64,000 nucleotides of DNA. Source: Rhizobium bangladeshense. Lineage in GTDB: Bacteria; Pseudomonadota; Alphaproteobacteria; Rhizobiales; Rhizobiaceae. The notes beneath the pieces are model-generated. The model saw only the letters and a list, made by a program, of their open reading frames with translations. It had not been told where the DNA came from and searched no databases. Numbering within the stretch: the stretch's first letter is position 1; every line of letters begins with the position of its first letter. Below, piece by piece: positions 8,479-17,384 of this stretch. The translations under genes and the position numbers were made by a program. Location of the stretch: contig NZ_CP071616.1 in NCBI RefSeq assembly GCF_017357245.1, positions 124,001-188,000 of the forward strand. The letters are read 5' to 3'.

Positions 8479-9002
8479 TGAGAGCTTCTCCGGACCTCGA
8501 GGAGCGCAGCAACCCCCGGCCGTGCCAACGGGGGCGCATATTTCTGGGTGGGCCGCACGGCGGTCCTGCATCTGAAAGGGCGCCCTCGGTTTAGCATGAA
8601 CTTCGCCGTTCCGTCACTCGGACCCCGACCGCGGTATCTACGCGGGTATTTCGACGCGCGAAATGTTGCAGCTTGCTGTCTTGCAAGACGGTTATTCCAT
8701 GATGATGAAGTTCGTTTCATCAGCGGTTCATCGACAATCGTGAAAGTTGCTTTACTCTAAAACAATCGTCCGCTTCAGGCGCCGAATCCAGTCTTCCAAC
8801 GCGTGGGATAATGCCAAGCCTTCTATCCTTGAATTACCGGAAATCTCCGGCTTTAGGGAGTAGGCTAGGCACAGGCTCGGAATAAATCCCGGATCTTCCC
8901 ATCGATACGCTGAAGGTGAAGAACCAGTATTTTCATTGAGCGTAGCCGACTATATGAAAGCCTAAGGCTGCTCAAATGCGGATCCAGACGATCGTCCAGT
9001 GA
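8479..9002. other. Intergenic, no gene recognised
   Basis: About 520 bases with only short frames that do not resemble proteins. No insertion-sequence ends or clear terminators were seen. Confidence 0.5.
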
Positions 9003-9206
9003 TCACAAGGGTGATACGTTTTCTGCCTTCGACTTTCCGGTTTTGCGATCTTGGCCGACCTCGAAGCTGACCTTATCGCCTTCGCGGAGTGATCCGCCGC
9101 GCTGCAAGGCAGATACGTGAACGAAGACGTCCGGTCCGCCATTCTCAGGCGTGATGAAGCCAAATCCCTTATCTTCGTTGAAAAATTTAACAGTTCCGGT
9201 AGGCAT
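9003..9206 (-). CDS. cspA: Cold-shock protein (CspA family)
   Basis: A 67-residue cold-shock-domain protein with both RNA-binding motifs, KGFGFI and VFVHVS, in the usual positions and TGTVKFFN at the start. Such proteins bind single-stranded RNA and act as RNA chaperones. ATG 9206 has AGAGGAA upstream. It stands alone on the minus strand with over 230 bases of leader or promoter region before it. Which of the several rhizobial Csp paralogues it is cannot be told. Confidence 0.9.
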   Translation of the reverse strand: MPTGTVKFFNEDKGFGFITPENGGPDVFVHVSALQRGGSLREGDKVSFEVGQDRKTGKSKAENVSPL

Positions 9207-9439
9207 GACAATTCCTCTTCGCTTGCGCACCAAACGCACACGGGCTGAACGTATAACGCGAATGCGCTGCCATCAACGGAAAGCTTTTCGCCCATGCAAT
9301 GATTCGAAAATCTCCACGAGGCTGGCTCGTCAACTTGAGCCGGATGAGGCCTTTTTTCCAAGGCGGCAGCCGTAGCTTTGTACAAGGGACTTGTGCGGCC
9401 GACTTCATTGGGGCAGCTCTCTTCCTTCGACGTGCAAGC

Positions 9440-11215
9440 TCAAAAGCTTTCTATAGAATAGGGAGCATCCTTTGAACCGAAACGGGGCTGAACCCCGAGT
9501 AGAGGAGCGGCACGAGCGATAATCGCCTTCACCATCGGCGCCGCAGTGGATGCGGCGGTTCGTCCGCCGTGCACGCCAGTCTTCGGCGCGTCGATGATCG
9601 AAAGGACCATGTATTTCGGCTTGTCCATCGGGAAGGCCCCAACGAAGGCGTTGAAGTTGAGGTCGCTGGCATAGCGTCCATTGACGACTTTGTCGGCGGT
9701 TCCGGTCTTGCCGCCAATATCGAAGCCCTCGACTTGGGCCGCCCGGCCCGATCCCTTCTGCCCGTTCCTCCTAAAGAGGGTGCGCATGTCCTCGCTCGTG
9801 CTTTGCTTGACAACGGTTTTCACCAGCGTCGCGGCCTGTTCCGGCGACCGTGGCAGGAAGGTGGGCGGAATAAGTTTGCCGCCATTGATGAGTGCCGAGG
9901 CTGCTGAGGCGGTCTGAAGTGGCGTTGTCGCTACGCCATGGCCAAAGGAAATCGTGACTGAATTGATCTTCTTCCAGGTGCGCGGTTGGGTCGGTGTGGC
10001 CACGCCCGGCATCTCGGTCTCCATCTTCGAGAGAAGGCCGAGTCTGGTGAGGAACTCCTGGTGGCCTTCTATCCCCACCATGTCCGCGACGGCCGCGGTG
10101 CCGATGTTCGACGAGTATTGGAAGACCTCCGGAATCGTCAAGGGCCTGTTCTTGCCTTTAAAATCCTTGATTGTGAAGCCGCCCATGCGGATCGGCCGCG
10201 ATGCATCGACCACAGAATTTAGAGTAATCTTTTCGGCGTCCAGGCCCATCGCCAGCGTGAAGCTCTTGAAGGTGGAGCCCATCTCGAAGGTGGCGTTGCT
10301 GATGCGGTTGAACCAGCCCTTCTCATACTCCTTGTCGACGCTGCCGTCAGTCAGCGTGCGCGACGGCTCGTTAGGATCGTAGTCGGGGACCGAAGCCATT
10401 GCCAGAACTTCACCTGTCTCAACGTCGAGAACGATAGCGCCGGCCGCCTCCGCCTGATAGGCGTTCATCGCCTTTGCGGCGACGTCGCGCACGATGTTCT
10501 GAACGCGGATGTCGATCGAAAGCCTGACGGGCTCGAGCGAAACGCCCGAAGTCATTCCGATGGCCCGCAGGTCGGCTAGACCCTGTTGGTCGAGATAACG
10601 CTCCATGCCGGCCAGGCCGAGATTATCGACGTTCACGTGGCCGACAATATGTGCCGCCGAACGACCGCCGGGATAGAAACGGCGTTTTTCAGGTCTGAAC
10701 CCGATGCCGGGAATGCCGAGGGCGAGGATATCAGCCTGCTGCCGTGGTGTCAGTTGTCGCCGCAGCCACTGAAAGCCGCTATCCGTCCTCAGCTTCCGAT
10801 GTGTGTCTCGCCAGTCGAGGTTCGGTAGGATGGCGGCGAGCTTCTCCACTACCTCGTCGGCATCGATGATCCGTCGGGGATCTGCGTAGAGAGAGACCAT
10901 GTTCACGTCGGTCGCCAGTAGCTGGCCATTGCGGTCGACGATATCAGGCCGCGACGCAACGGCACTTGGATTTCCGAGAGAGGCGGTCGTCGGCTCCTCG
11001 GCAAGCCCGTACTGGACAAGGCGCCCACCAATCAGCAGGAAGCCGCAGACGAAAGCGCCGACCGTTATTCCCAAGCGCTGCCTTGCCTGGCCACCCCGCT
11101 TGTTTCTTGTGCCGAGGATTTTTTCCGGAAACAACCCGCTTTCTGGTCTGGTGATCAGGATATGAGAGCGGCTTTTGACCTTCAATATGCGGGCAATGAG
11201 ACTCATCGAGATCAT
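9440..11215 (-). CDS. Class B penicillin-binding protein (FtsI/PBP3-like)
   Basis: A 591-residue class B PBP: a basic cytoplasmic N-terminus, one membrane segment (LGITVGAFVCGFLLIGG), a PBP dimerisation domain with RPDIVDRNGQLLATD, then the transpeptidase domain with STFK (SxxK), SSN and KTGT motifs in order. It cross-links septal or side-wall peptidoglycan in the periplasm. The order and motifs match FtsI. It is not in a division cluster (no mraW, murE or ftsL nearby), so it is probably a second copy. ATG 11206 is an alternative start. It is on the same strand as dinB but about 400 bases away. Confidence 0.85.
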   Translation of the reverse strand: MISMSLIARILKVKSRSHILITRPESGLFPEKILGTRNKRGGQARQRLGITVGAFVCGFLLIGGRLVQYGLAEEPTTASLGNPSAVASRPDIVDRNGQLLATDVNMVSLYADPRRIIDADEVVEKLAAILPNLDWRDTHRKLRTDSGFQWLRRQLTPRQQADILALGIPGIGFRPEKRRFYPGGRSAAHIVGHVNVDNLGLAGMERYLDQQGLADLRAIGMTSGVSLEPVRLSIDIRVQNIVRDVAAKAMNAYQAEAAGAIVLDVETGEVLAMASVPDYDPNEPSRTLTDGSVDKEYEKGWFNRISNATFEMGSTFKSFTLAMGLDAEKITLNSVVDASRPIRMGGFTIKDFKGKNRPLTIPEVFQYSSNIGTAAVADMVGIEGHQEFLTRLGLLSKMETEMPGVATPTQPRTWKKINSVTISFGHGVATTPLQTASAASALINGGKLIPPTFLPRSPEQAATLVKTVVKQSTSEDMRTLFRRNGQKGSGRAAQVEGFDIGGKTGTADKVVNGRYASDLNFNAFVGAFPMDKPKYMVLSIIDAPKTGVHGGRTAASTAAPMVKAIIARAAPLLGVQPRFGSKDAPYSIESF

Positions 11216-11622
11216 TCAGAGGTGAAGACTGAAATCAAAGAAACATCGCCCGAAGCGCGACACGATTTCGGGTTGTCTCTCCTGGAGCACTAACGTCTAA
11301 AATTGCACCCTATGTCTTAGAAGAGCGTTAACGCCTTGCGGTTTTGAAGTCGCGCGGGCCCGCTCCTGACGGAACTCAGCTTCTCGACCTAAAGGCGAAC
11401 CGTGCGGAGATCGTGGTCATCTTACACGCTCCTATAGTGAGGTCGACCGTTCGATACCTTTCAAAAGCAAGTCGCGGCGCCTGCACTAAACAGCTCGACC
11501 ACAGCTTCTGCGGCGCTACCCGGACCACATAAACTTGCGAAGAGGAAATCCTCCGGCCGCTGCCGGCAGGGACATTCGGGGTCAAGCGCCACGCGGGCGC
11601 TTTTTCCAGCCGATGCTGGCGT
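11216..11622. other. Intergenic; plus-strand terminator but no recognised gene
   Basis: About 400 bases between dinB and the PBP gene. The plus strand ends in a good intrinsic terminator (see 11584-11605) although no plus-strand gene is recognised; a 62-codon frame at 11344-11532 has no family resemblance. A small RNA is possible. Confidence 0.4.
11584..11605 (+). terminator. Rho-independent terminator, plus strand
   Basis: AAGCGCC (11584-11590) and GGCGCTT (11596-11602) form a seven-base stem around ACGCG, and the T run at 11601-11605 overlaps its end. The direction is plus, opposite to both flanking genes. Confidence 0.6.
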
Positions 11623-12711
11623 CTAAAGCGCCAACCTCAATTGCGGCTCCGTTGCTGAGATGCGCCGCTCCAATGACGACAATGTCACGCCGAGCAGACG
11701 GATACCTTTTCGCGGCGGGAAGATCGGTGAAAGCAGGAGGCCAACTATCTCTTCGAGGTCGGCGATCGCCGCCAGAGGTGCCGGAACCGTCTTGCTGCGG
11801 GTGATCTGGTTGAAGTCGGCATATTTGACCTTCAGCGTCACCGTCTTGGCGCCGATTTCATTGGCCTCGCAATACCCCCACACTTTTTCGATCAGCGGCT
11901 GAAGCCCTTGGCGGGCCGGCTCATAGGCGTGGAGATCCTGTGAGAAGGTATCCTCCGCGCCGACAGATTTGCGCACCCGGTTCGGCTTGACCTGGCGCTC
12001 GTCGATGCCGCGGGCAATGCCGTAGAAATAGGGTCCCGATTTCCCAAAATGTTCGACGAGGAACTCCTGCGTCTTCTCCTTGAGGTCGGCGCCGGTCTCG
12101 ATCCCGAGCCCGTGCATCTTTTTGGCCGTTGCCGGACCGACGCCGTGGAATTTCTTGACGGGGAGAGCCTCGACGAAGGCCGGCCCGTTCTTCGGGGTGA
12201 TGACCGCCTGGCCGTTTGGCTTGTTCAAGTCGCTTGCCATCTTTGCCAGGAACTTGTTGTAGGAAATTCCCGCGGACGCGTTGAGGCCGGTCGCTTGCTT
12301 GATCCTGGCGCGGACTTCCGACGCGATCTCGGTGGCGATCTCCATGCCCTTGAGATTTTCGGTGACATCGAGAAAGGCCTCGTCCAGTGAGAGCGGCTCG
12401 ATCAGTAGCGTGTATTCGGCGAAGATTTCGCGAATCTGCTGCGACACCGCCTTATAGACATCGAAGCGTGGCGGCACGAAGATCAGATCCGGGCATTTGC
12501 GCTTGGCGGTCACCGATGGCATCGCCGAATGGACGCCATAGGCGCGCGCCTCGTAGCTCGCTGCGGCCACCACGCCGCGGGCGGCCGATCCGCCGACGGC
12601 GATCGGTTTGCCGCGCAGTCCCGGATTATCGCGCTGCTCGACCGACGCATAAAAGGCATCCATGTCGACATGCACGATTTTTCGGACGGGAGGTGAACTC
12701 TTTTCGTTCAT
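11623..12711 (-). CDS. dinB: DNA polymerase IV (Y family)
   Basis: A 362-residue Y-family translesion polymerase. The first catalytic Asp motif is HVDMDAFYASVEQRD, the second PLSLDEAFLDVT, and a helix-hairpin-helix region (FHGVGPATAKKMHGLG) and little-finger domain follow. The C-terminus ends QLRLAL, which resembles a beta-clamp binding peptide. Start ATG 12711 (MNEKSS) gives the family length; the frame extends to 12999 without homology. It is an error-prone polymerase used at damaged DNA and is often present in extra copies on rhizobial plasmids. Confidence 0.9.
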   Translation of the reverse strand: MNEKSSPPVRKIVHVDMDAFYASVEQRDNPGLRGKPIAVGGSAARGVVAAASYEARAYGVHSAMPSVTAKRKCPDLIFVPPRFDVYKAVSQQIREIFAEYTLLIEPLSLDEAFLDVTENLKGMEIATEIASEVRARIKQATGLNASAGISYNKFLAKMASDLNKPNGQAVITPKNGPAFVEALPVKKFHGVGPATAKKMHGLGIETGADLKEKTQEFLVEHFGKSGPYFYGIARGIDERQVKPNRVRKSVGAEDTFSQDLHAYEPARQGLQPLIEKVWGYCEANEIGAKTVTLKVKYADFNQITRSKTVPAPLAAIADLEEIVGLLLSPIFPPRKGIRLLGVTLSSLERRISATEPQLRLAL

Positions 12712-13148
12712 AGCGGCTTCGCCAATCAATCGGCATCTGAACTCGCGCCGAAAACAAAAAGGGAACATAGCAGGCTTGTGCGCGATATCAACCGTTACGA
12801 TGGGCGCCGTGTCGCAGCTTGCGAAACTACCGTCCATCAGATGTGGCATCGGCGCCACCCACTGCCTTTCCTCTCCGCTTTCACAATTGGCAGGAATCGT
12901 GCGATGATTGCTCTGTCCTCCTGACAGGAGCCCCGTGAACCTCAACACCCATAACCGCTTTGTCCTGGACTTCATGGCCATGCGCACCATAACGGTCACT
13001 GAGAGCGTGCCGGTCGAGTTGATATGCCAAACTGCAATGGCGTCCGAAAGCAGAAATTTTCATGATGGAGCCCAGCAGTAAGACGTGAGGCTGTGATACA
13101 AATACCTGTCAGACGAGAGCACAGACTTATACAAAGCAGGTTGCAACG
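12712..13148. other. Intergenic, nothing recognised
   Basis: About 440 bases between divergent dinB and the zinc-finger gene. It probably holds both promoters, but no SOS-type box or other site is convincing by eye. Confidence 0.4.
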
Positions 13149-13406
13149 ATGCTGAAAACCGATACCCGCCAAGCGAATTGGCGTCGTGCCAATCCGGGCA
13201 AATATGATGCTCACCTTGCTGTGCAGCGAGCAGTGAAGACAGGCGAGTTGGAAAAGCAGACGTGTGAGGTGTGCGGGGTCGAAGCGGTTGATGCCCATCA
13301 CGATCAATACGACGAGCCTTTGAGGGTGCGGTGGTTATGCCGACGGCATCACACAAGGCTTCACCACTACGGCGAAGACATGTTTCCGATCAGGAACGCA
13401 TTTTAG
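13149..13406 (+). CDS. Small HNH/zinc-finger-like protein
   Basis: An 85-residue protein with CEVCG, then VDAHHDQYDEPLRVRWLCRRHH: a CxxC pair, a His-His pair and a CxxxH, arranged as in small HNH-like or phage zinc-finger proteins. It probably binds one zinc ion and nucleic acid; whether it keeps nuclease activity is unknown. Relatives of this size are common in phages and integrated elements, which suggests acquired DNA. It has no operon partner. Confidence 0.65.
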   Translation: MLKTDTRQANWRRANPGKYDAHLAVQRAVKTGELEKQTCEVCGVEAVDAHHDQYDEPLRVRWLCRRHHTRLHHYGEDMFPIRNAF

Positions 13407-13737
13407 ATGCCTCCGCGCGCCGCTCCTCAGCATTTTCCGGTGAAGCAGATCACACCTTGCCACCACGCGGCGACTCTCAAATGGTGTCTGCCCGGAGAGA
13501 GGGGAGGCTCATGCGAAAACGGGAATTCCTGATCGGCGTGGCCTGGCGGGGATCAGCGCCCTAACCGTACGCAGGCCGAAATCTCGTCGCGAGATTGCTC
13601 ACTGTCTCATCGCTTTCGAGCCCGAATATCCGAGTTGGAACGATAAACGTTGTGTGGTCTCCAGGAGCATGGAGATATAGGGGCTGTCGGGCGTGTTGCT
13701 CATGACCGTTTCGCTGTGATGCGGCCCGTTCTCAATC

Positions 13738-14150
13738 GGGGAGATGATCCCGGCTATCGGCCTCGGCACATTCGAGACCTAAGATCTCCGCCCAGAATAA
13801 CCACGCGGGCATGTCGGCGAGGGCGTCCACCGGTTCGATGAAAATGGCGGAAGGGTCATCGAGACATCGCCGCTCTATGGAATGTCTGAAGTGTGCGTCG
13901 GCGATCTCATCACCGATCTTGGCACCTCCGATGACATTTTCATCACCAACAAGACCTGGATGGACACTAATCCAGTCGTCGAAACAATCACTTTCGTGAG
14001 TAACGGGCACGTCGCGTTCAGCTCGGTCCAGACCGTCCTTGAACCTTTCGGATGCTCGTCCATTGAGAGACATGGATGGAAGCAAAAGGATCGTGATGTG
14101 GGACTGCATTGGCCTCTGCGCCACAACCTTGCTCCGGTGGTAAGGCAATC
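13738..14150 (+). pseudogene. Decayed aldo/keto reductase gene
   Basis: Pieces of an aldo/keto reductase can be read in one frame interrupted by stops. IPAIGLGTFET (from 13747) is the N-terminal family motif and is followed directly by TAA (13780-13782) and a second in-frame TAA. The same frame continues with FDENGGRVIETSPLYG and DLITDLGTSDDIF ITNKTW, which match the cofactor and catalytic-Tyr region. Downstream the resemblance fades and frames shift. The gene is clearly inactive. The 840-base stretch from 13407 to 14246 holds nothing else I can recognise. Confidence 0.6.
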
Positions 14151-14246
14151 ACCGCACCCAATCTTCATCAGCGTCTTACACAGCAAGACCGGAGCCGTCG
14201 ATCTTCCGCACTTGGCTAACCCAATTTCAATCCCAGGACTTACGCA

Positions 14247-14798
14247 ATGAACGACGACCATCCGGAAAGCAAAAGCCCAACAACGCCGGCCGCGGCAGGA
14301 TTAACACCCGCCTTAGCCCGCAACATCGAAGCCATCATGCGGCGCCGCCGGCAGAGCCAGAACGCAGCATCTGCTCAGGAGCGTGCTGCTGCTGCGGTCA
14401 GCAAGTTTGCGGGTTCAATGTTGTTCGTCTACATTCATATCGTTTTTTATGGCGTCTGGATCATCGCAAATGTGGGATGGATCCCACAGGTGCAACCCTG
14501 GGACCCCTCTCTAGTGATCCTTGCGATGGAGGCGTCGGTCGAGGCGATCTTTCTCTCCACGTTTGTCCTGATCAACCAGAACCGAATGGCTGCACAGGAC
14601 GACATCCGGGCCGACCTCGACCTTCAAGTCAGCTTGTTAAATGAGCACGAAACGACACGCCTGATCGCCATGGTCGAAGCTATTGCAAAGAGGCTCGAAG
14701 TCCCGACCGCCGCAGATCATGAAGTCGAAGAGCTCAAAAAAGACATTGCTCCGGAAGCTGTGCTGGATCGCATCCAGGCGGAAGGCGAAGACAAATAA
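14247..14798 (+). CDS. DUF1003 family membrane protein
   Basis: A 183-residue protein with two membrane segments (SMLFVYIHIVFYGVWIIANV and VILAMEASVEAIFLSTFVLI) followed by NQNRMAAQDDIRADLDL and a charged coiled-coil-like tail. The NQNR segment after the second membrane span is the DUF1003 signature. Function is unknown; the family is widespread in proteobacteria. It lies just before insertion-sequence remnants and shows no operon partner. Confidence 0.75.
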   Translation: MNDDHPESKSPTTPAAAGLTPALARNIEAIMRRRRQSQNAASAQERAAAAVSKFAGSMLFVYIHIVFYGVWIIANVGWIPQVQPWDPSLVILAMEASVEAIFLSTFVLINQNRMAAQDDIRADLDLQVSLLNEHETTRLIAMVEAIAKRLEVPTAADHEVEELKKDIAPEAVLDRIQAEGEDK

Positions 14799-14919
14799 AG
14801 CTCGGCTCCGGGCTGATGTTCGGCCGGCACCTGAACTGATGGGGTGGATGCCCCCTTCGGCCTGCGTCAGCTTATGATGTCCGCTCAGCGTCGTGGTGGC
14901 GCTCGCGAAGGAGAGGCAG

Positions 14920-15163
14920 ATGACAGCAAGACGTATCCTTGCGATCGACCTTGCAAAACGGAGCTTCCAAGTCTGTGCAACGGATCGCGGCGGGGCGGTG
15001 CTATTTAACGGGTTCTTTCTCGAGCTCGATTGCAGCAGTTTTTGAGCGAACAGTCGCCGTGCATCGTCGCGATGGAAGTCTGCGCGACCAGTCGCTTCTG
15101 GGGCCGGTTTGCTCAAAATTGTGGTCACGACGTGCGGCTGATTCTCGCTCCTAACGTTGGCAT
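14920..15163 (+). pseudogene. IS110-family transposase, N-terminal remnant
   Basis: The frame begins ILAIDLAKRSFQVCATDRGG, an IS110 DEDD transposase start with the first catalytic Asp, and runs into a TGA at about 15046. A second frame from about 15020 continues the protein as QFLSEQSPCIVAMEVCATS and FWGRFAQNCGHDVRLI, containing the catalytic Glu. One frameshift and loss of everything after about 15163 make this an inactive fragment. Its right side abuts unrelated sequence and a second IS remnant. Confidence 0.75.
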
Positions 15164-15296
15164 TGACCAGCGCGTCGAGAGGCGAGACTGTCGCATCTCT
15201 AACTGGCCCAACTGTCGCCTGATAACCTATTGGCATCTATCGCAAGTCGCACTTCATCGTTGAACCCACCCCGGCTACATGGGGTGTGGCGGTCAG

Positions 15297-15700
15297 GTTG
15301 AAGTGTCCGCCGTTGCGCAAAGTAGAATGTCACTTTGGGCTGCCACACGGCACGCCGAGTCGGGCCGAAATCCGCATAACGTTCACGAACCAGCGTCACC
15401 GCATAATCCCGAACACCATCGCTGATCCGGTTGTTCGACGGCCGGCCGATCGCCTTGTGCCGGATCGATGCCGCGCCGGTTGTTCTGATCCTATCCAGCA
15501 GCCGCCGCACCTGGCGCTCGCTCAGATCAAGCAAATGTGCCGCCGACACCATCGTCATCCGGCCGGCGATCACCTTCGACAAAACCTCGATCCGCTGCAC
15601 ATCACGCTCGCTCATCGCAATCAGTCCCATCCGCAATCTCCCAGGCCATCAAACGCGGGGAGACTGACATTCCAACTTTGCAGAATCAGGACACTTCAAC
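15297..15700 (-). mobile_element. Internally deleted insertion sequence with both ends (404 bp)
   Basis: Imperfect 35-base inverted repeats bound the segment. The left end (15297-15331) starts GTTGAAGTGTCC and finishes GCAAAGTAGAATGTC; the right end (15666-15700), read on the minus strand, starts GTTGAAGTGTCC and finishes GCAAAGTTGGAATGTC. Only the N-terminal part of a transposase remains inside. No target-site duplication is evident. It looks like a non-autonomous deletion derivative of an ISNCY-type rhizobial element. Confidence 0.6.
15358..15615 (-). pseudogene. Truncated ISNCY-type transposase
   Basis: From ATG 15615 about 86 residues resemble the N-terminus of an ISNCY-family transposase: SERDVQRIEVLSKVIAG, a helix-turn-helix region with LLDLSERQVRRLLDRI, and a stretch up to YADFGPT. 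After that the sequence switches to material next to the left terminal repeat, so the catalytic domain is deleted. The frame stays open to 15199 without resemblance. Confidence 0.65.
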
Positions 15701-16045
15701 TTTGCGGCTACATGCGAATCTGGCGTAATCGACATTATGGAACTTGAACTTAGCAGAGCGGCGCTCATCATCGGCGGCTTCATCAGCCGCAGTCGTCTCT
15801 GGCGATCCTGTCCATCAACGTCGCGCTCGGGGAGTTTGGGCTTCGAAGGTAAAACCCTTGAATAGGTCACGTCCCCGTAGGCTGAATCGACATCACCGGA
15901 TAATAATGCGGCTTGCGCTGTGGGTGACCCACCTACAGGCGGCGCGCTTCGCTCTCGTCGCTCAAATATTAAGCAAATGCTACCAAGTGTACACACTGCA
16001 AAATAGCCACGGAAACGACGTCAGAAAAATCAACAGCTTGTAAGC
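15701..16045. other. Upstream region of guanidine operon; palindrome at 15920-15932
   Basis: No gene recognised. GTGGGT-G-ACCCAC (15920-15932) is a perfect palindrome about 115 bases before the sigma-54 promoter, an enhancer-like distance, but it does not match the NtrC consensus I know. GCGGC and GCCGC at about 15776-15792 can form a small hairpin. Confidence 0.35.
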
Positions 16046-16061
16046 TGGCACACCTCTTGCA
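16046..16061 (+). promoter_or_regulatory. Sigma-54 promoter of the guanidine operon
   Basis: TGGCACACCTCTTGCA matches the -24/-12 consensus (TGGCAC-N5-TTGC) with the GG (16047-16048) and GC (16059-16060) elements ten bases apart. The predicted start site, around 16071-16073, coincides with the first bases of the riboswitch. RpoN dependence suggests nitrogen control through NtrC. Confidence 0.75.
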
Positions 16062-16071
16062 CGTAATTTGC

Positions 16072-16232
16072 CGAGTTGGTGGCTAGGGTTCCGGCGCATT
16101 ACACAAGCGCGGCTGGTCCGAGAGCCACCACCGGCGGGGAGAAATCCGTCGGGTGCACGGCGGGACAAAAGCCCGGGAGACCTCGTAAGCCAAGGGATTG
16201 GTGGCACGATGGTCATTGCCCGATCCCTTTTG
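16072..16232 (+). ncRNA. Guanidine-I (ykkC) riboswitch with terminator
   Basis: The conserved ykkC segments are present in order: GGCTAGGGTTCCG at 16081, CTGGTCCGAGAG at 16112, and ACGGCGGGACAAAAGCCCGG at 16157, followed by GAGACC. The closing helix can form between TTGG..GGCT near 16076-16084 and AGCCAA at 16188-16193. Immediately after it AAGGGATTG (16192-16200) pairs with CGATCCCTT (16221-16229), followed by two more T residues, giving a terminator that shares bases with the closing helix. Guanidine binding should therefore favour read-through into the degradation operon. The aptamer call is from remembered consensus and is strong. Confidence 0.93.
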
Positions 16233-16256
16233 AAGAAAAGCAGAAGGGGAATTTCA

Positions 16257-17327
16257 ATGCAGACTTTTTCGAAGATCGTTTCAACCACAGCCCTGGCGGT
16301 ATCACTGATGCTGGGGCTCGGTTCCGCAAAGGCGGAACAGAAGACGGATTTCAAGGTCGCCTGGTCTATCTATGTCGGTTGGATGCCCTGGGGCTATGCG
16401 GCCGACCATGGCATCGTCAAGAAATGGGCGGACAAATATGGAATCAAGATCGAAGTCACGCAGTTCAACGACTACGTGGAGTCGATGAATCAGTACACGG
16501 CCGGCGCCTTTGACGCCGTGACGCTGACCAATATGGACGGCTTATCGATCCCGGCTGCGGGCGGCGTCGATACGACCGCCGTGATCATCGGCGACTTTTC
16601 GAACGGCAATGACGCCGTGATCCTGAAAGACAAGGCGAGTCTTGCCGACATAAAGGGCCAGAACGTTAATCTCGTCGAATTCTCCGTCTCGCACTATCTG
16701 CTCGCCCGTGCGCTCGAGAGCATCAAGCTGGCGGAGCGCGATGTGAAGGTGGTCAACACGTCTGATGCCGACATGGTCGCGGCGTACAAGACGCCTGACG
16801 TCACCGCTGTCGTCACCTGGAACCCGCTGGTCTCCACCATCCTCGAGGATCCCACTGCCAAGAAGGTTTTCGACAGTTCTGAAGTGCCGGGTGAGATCAT
16901 CGATCTGATGGTCGCCAATAGCGGCGTACTGAAGGACAACCCGAACTTCGGCAAGGCGCTCGCCGGCATCTGGTATGAGACCGCCGCACTGCTGCGCGCC
17001 GAGACCGCGGAAGGCAAGGCAGCCCGCGAGGCCATGGGCTCGGCTTCGGGCACCGATCTCGCCGGCTTTGAAGCCCAGCTTGCTGCCACCAAGCTCTTTG
17101 ACAAGCCCGCTGACGCCGTTGCCTTCACAACCTCACCTAACTTGCCGAAGACCATGGACCTTGTGCGCAACTTCCTCTTCGAGAAGGGACTGCTCGGCAA
17201 TGGCGCGTCGTCCGCCGACGTCATCGGGATCGAAATGCCCGACGGCAAGATATTGGGCGATACCGGCAATGTGAAGCTGCGCTTCACCGATTCCTACATG
17301 AAGGCAGCCGCGGACGGCTCGCTCTGA
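16257..17327 (+). CDS. Guanidine/urea-type ABC transporter substrate-binding protein
   Basis: A 356-residue periplasmic binding protein with a signal peptide (TTALAVSLMLGLGSAKA before EQK). It belongs to the NMT1/TauA-like group and resembles the binding protein found beside urea carboxylase genes; FKVAWSIYVGWMPWGYAADHG is its characteristic opening. The riboswitch just upstream implies that the ligand is guanidine or a derivative rather than urea. ATG 16257 has AAGGGG upstream; the frame runs back through the riboswitch but that is not coding. It is the first gene of a seven-gene operon. Confidence 0.85.
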   Translation: MQTFSKIVSTTALAVSLMLGLGSAKAEQKTDFKVAWSIYVGWMPWGYAADHGIVKKWADKYGIKIEVTQFNDYVESMNQYTAGAFDAVTLTNMDGLSIPAAGGVDTTAVIIGDFSNGNDAVILKDKASLADIKGQNVNLVEFSVSHYLLARALESIKLAERDVKVVNTSDADMVAAYKTPDVTAVVTWNPLVSTILEDPTAKKVFDSSEVPGEIIDLMVANSGVLKDNPNFGKALAGIWYETAALLRAETAEGKAAREAMGSASGTDLAGFEAQLAATKLFDKPADAVAFTTSPNLPKTMDLVRNFLFEKGLLGNGASSADVIGIEMPDGKILGDTGNVKLRFTDSYMKAAADGSL

Positions 17328-17338
17328 TCGTATTGGAC

Positions 17339-17355
17339 GCGCGGTTCACCCGCGC
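17339..17355 (+). other. Intercistronic hairpin after the binding-protein gene
   Basis: GCGCGG and CCGCGC pair around TTCAC just after the binding-protein stop. Hairpins here often stabilise the upstream message so that more binding protein than permease is made. No T tract follows. Confidence 0.4.
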
Positions 17356-17384
17356 TCCCTCCCCTTCATCAGCGGAGCATTTCC

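Noticed and set aside
13882..14250. 122-codon frame starting at 13882 as an intact gene
   Set aside because: Its start is an internal Met of the aldo/keto reductase remnant, which continues upstream through stop codons.
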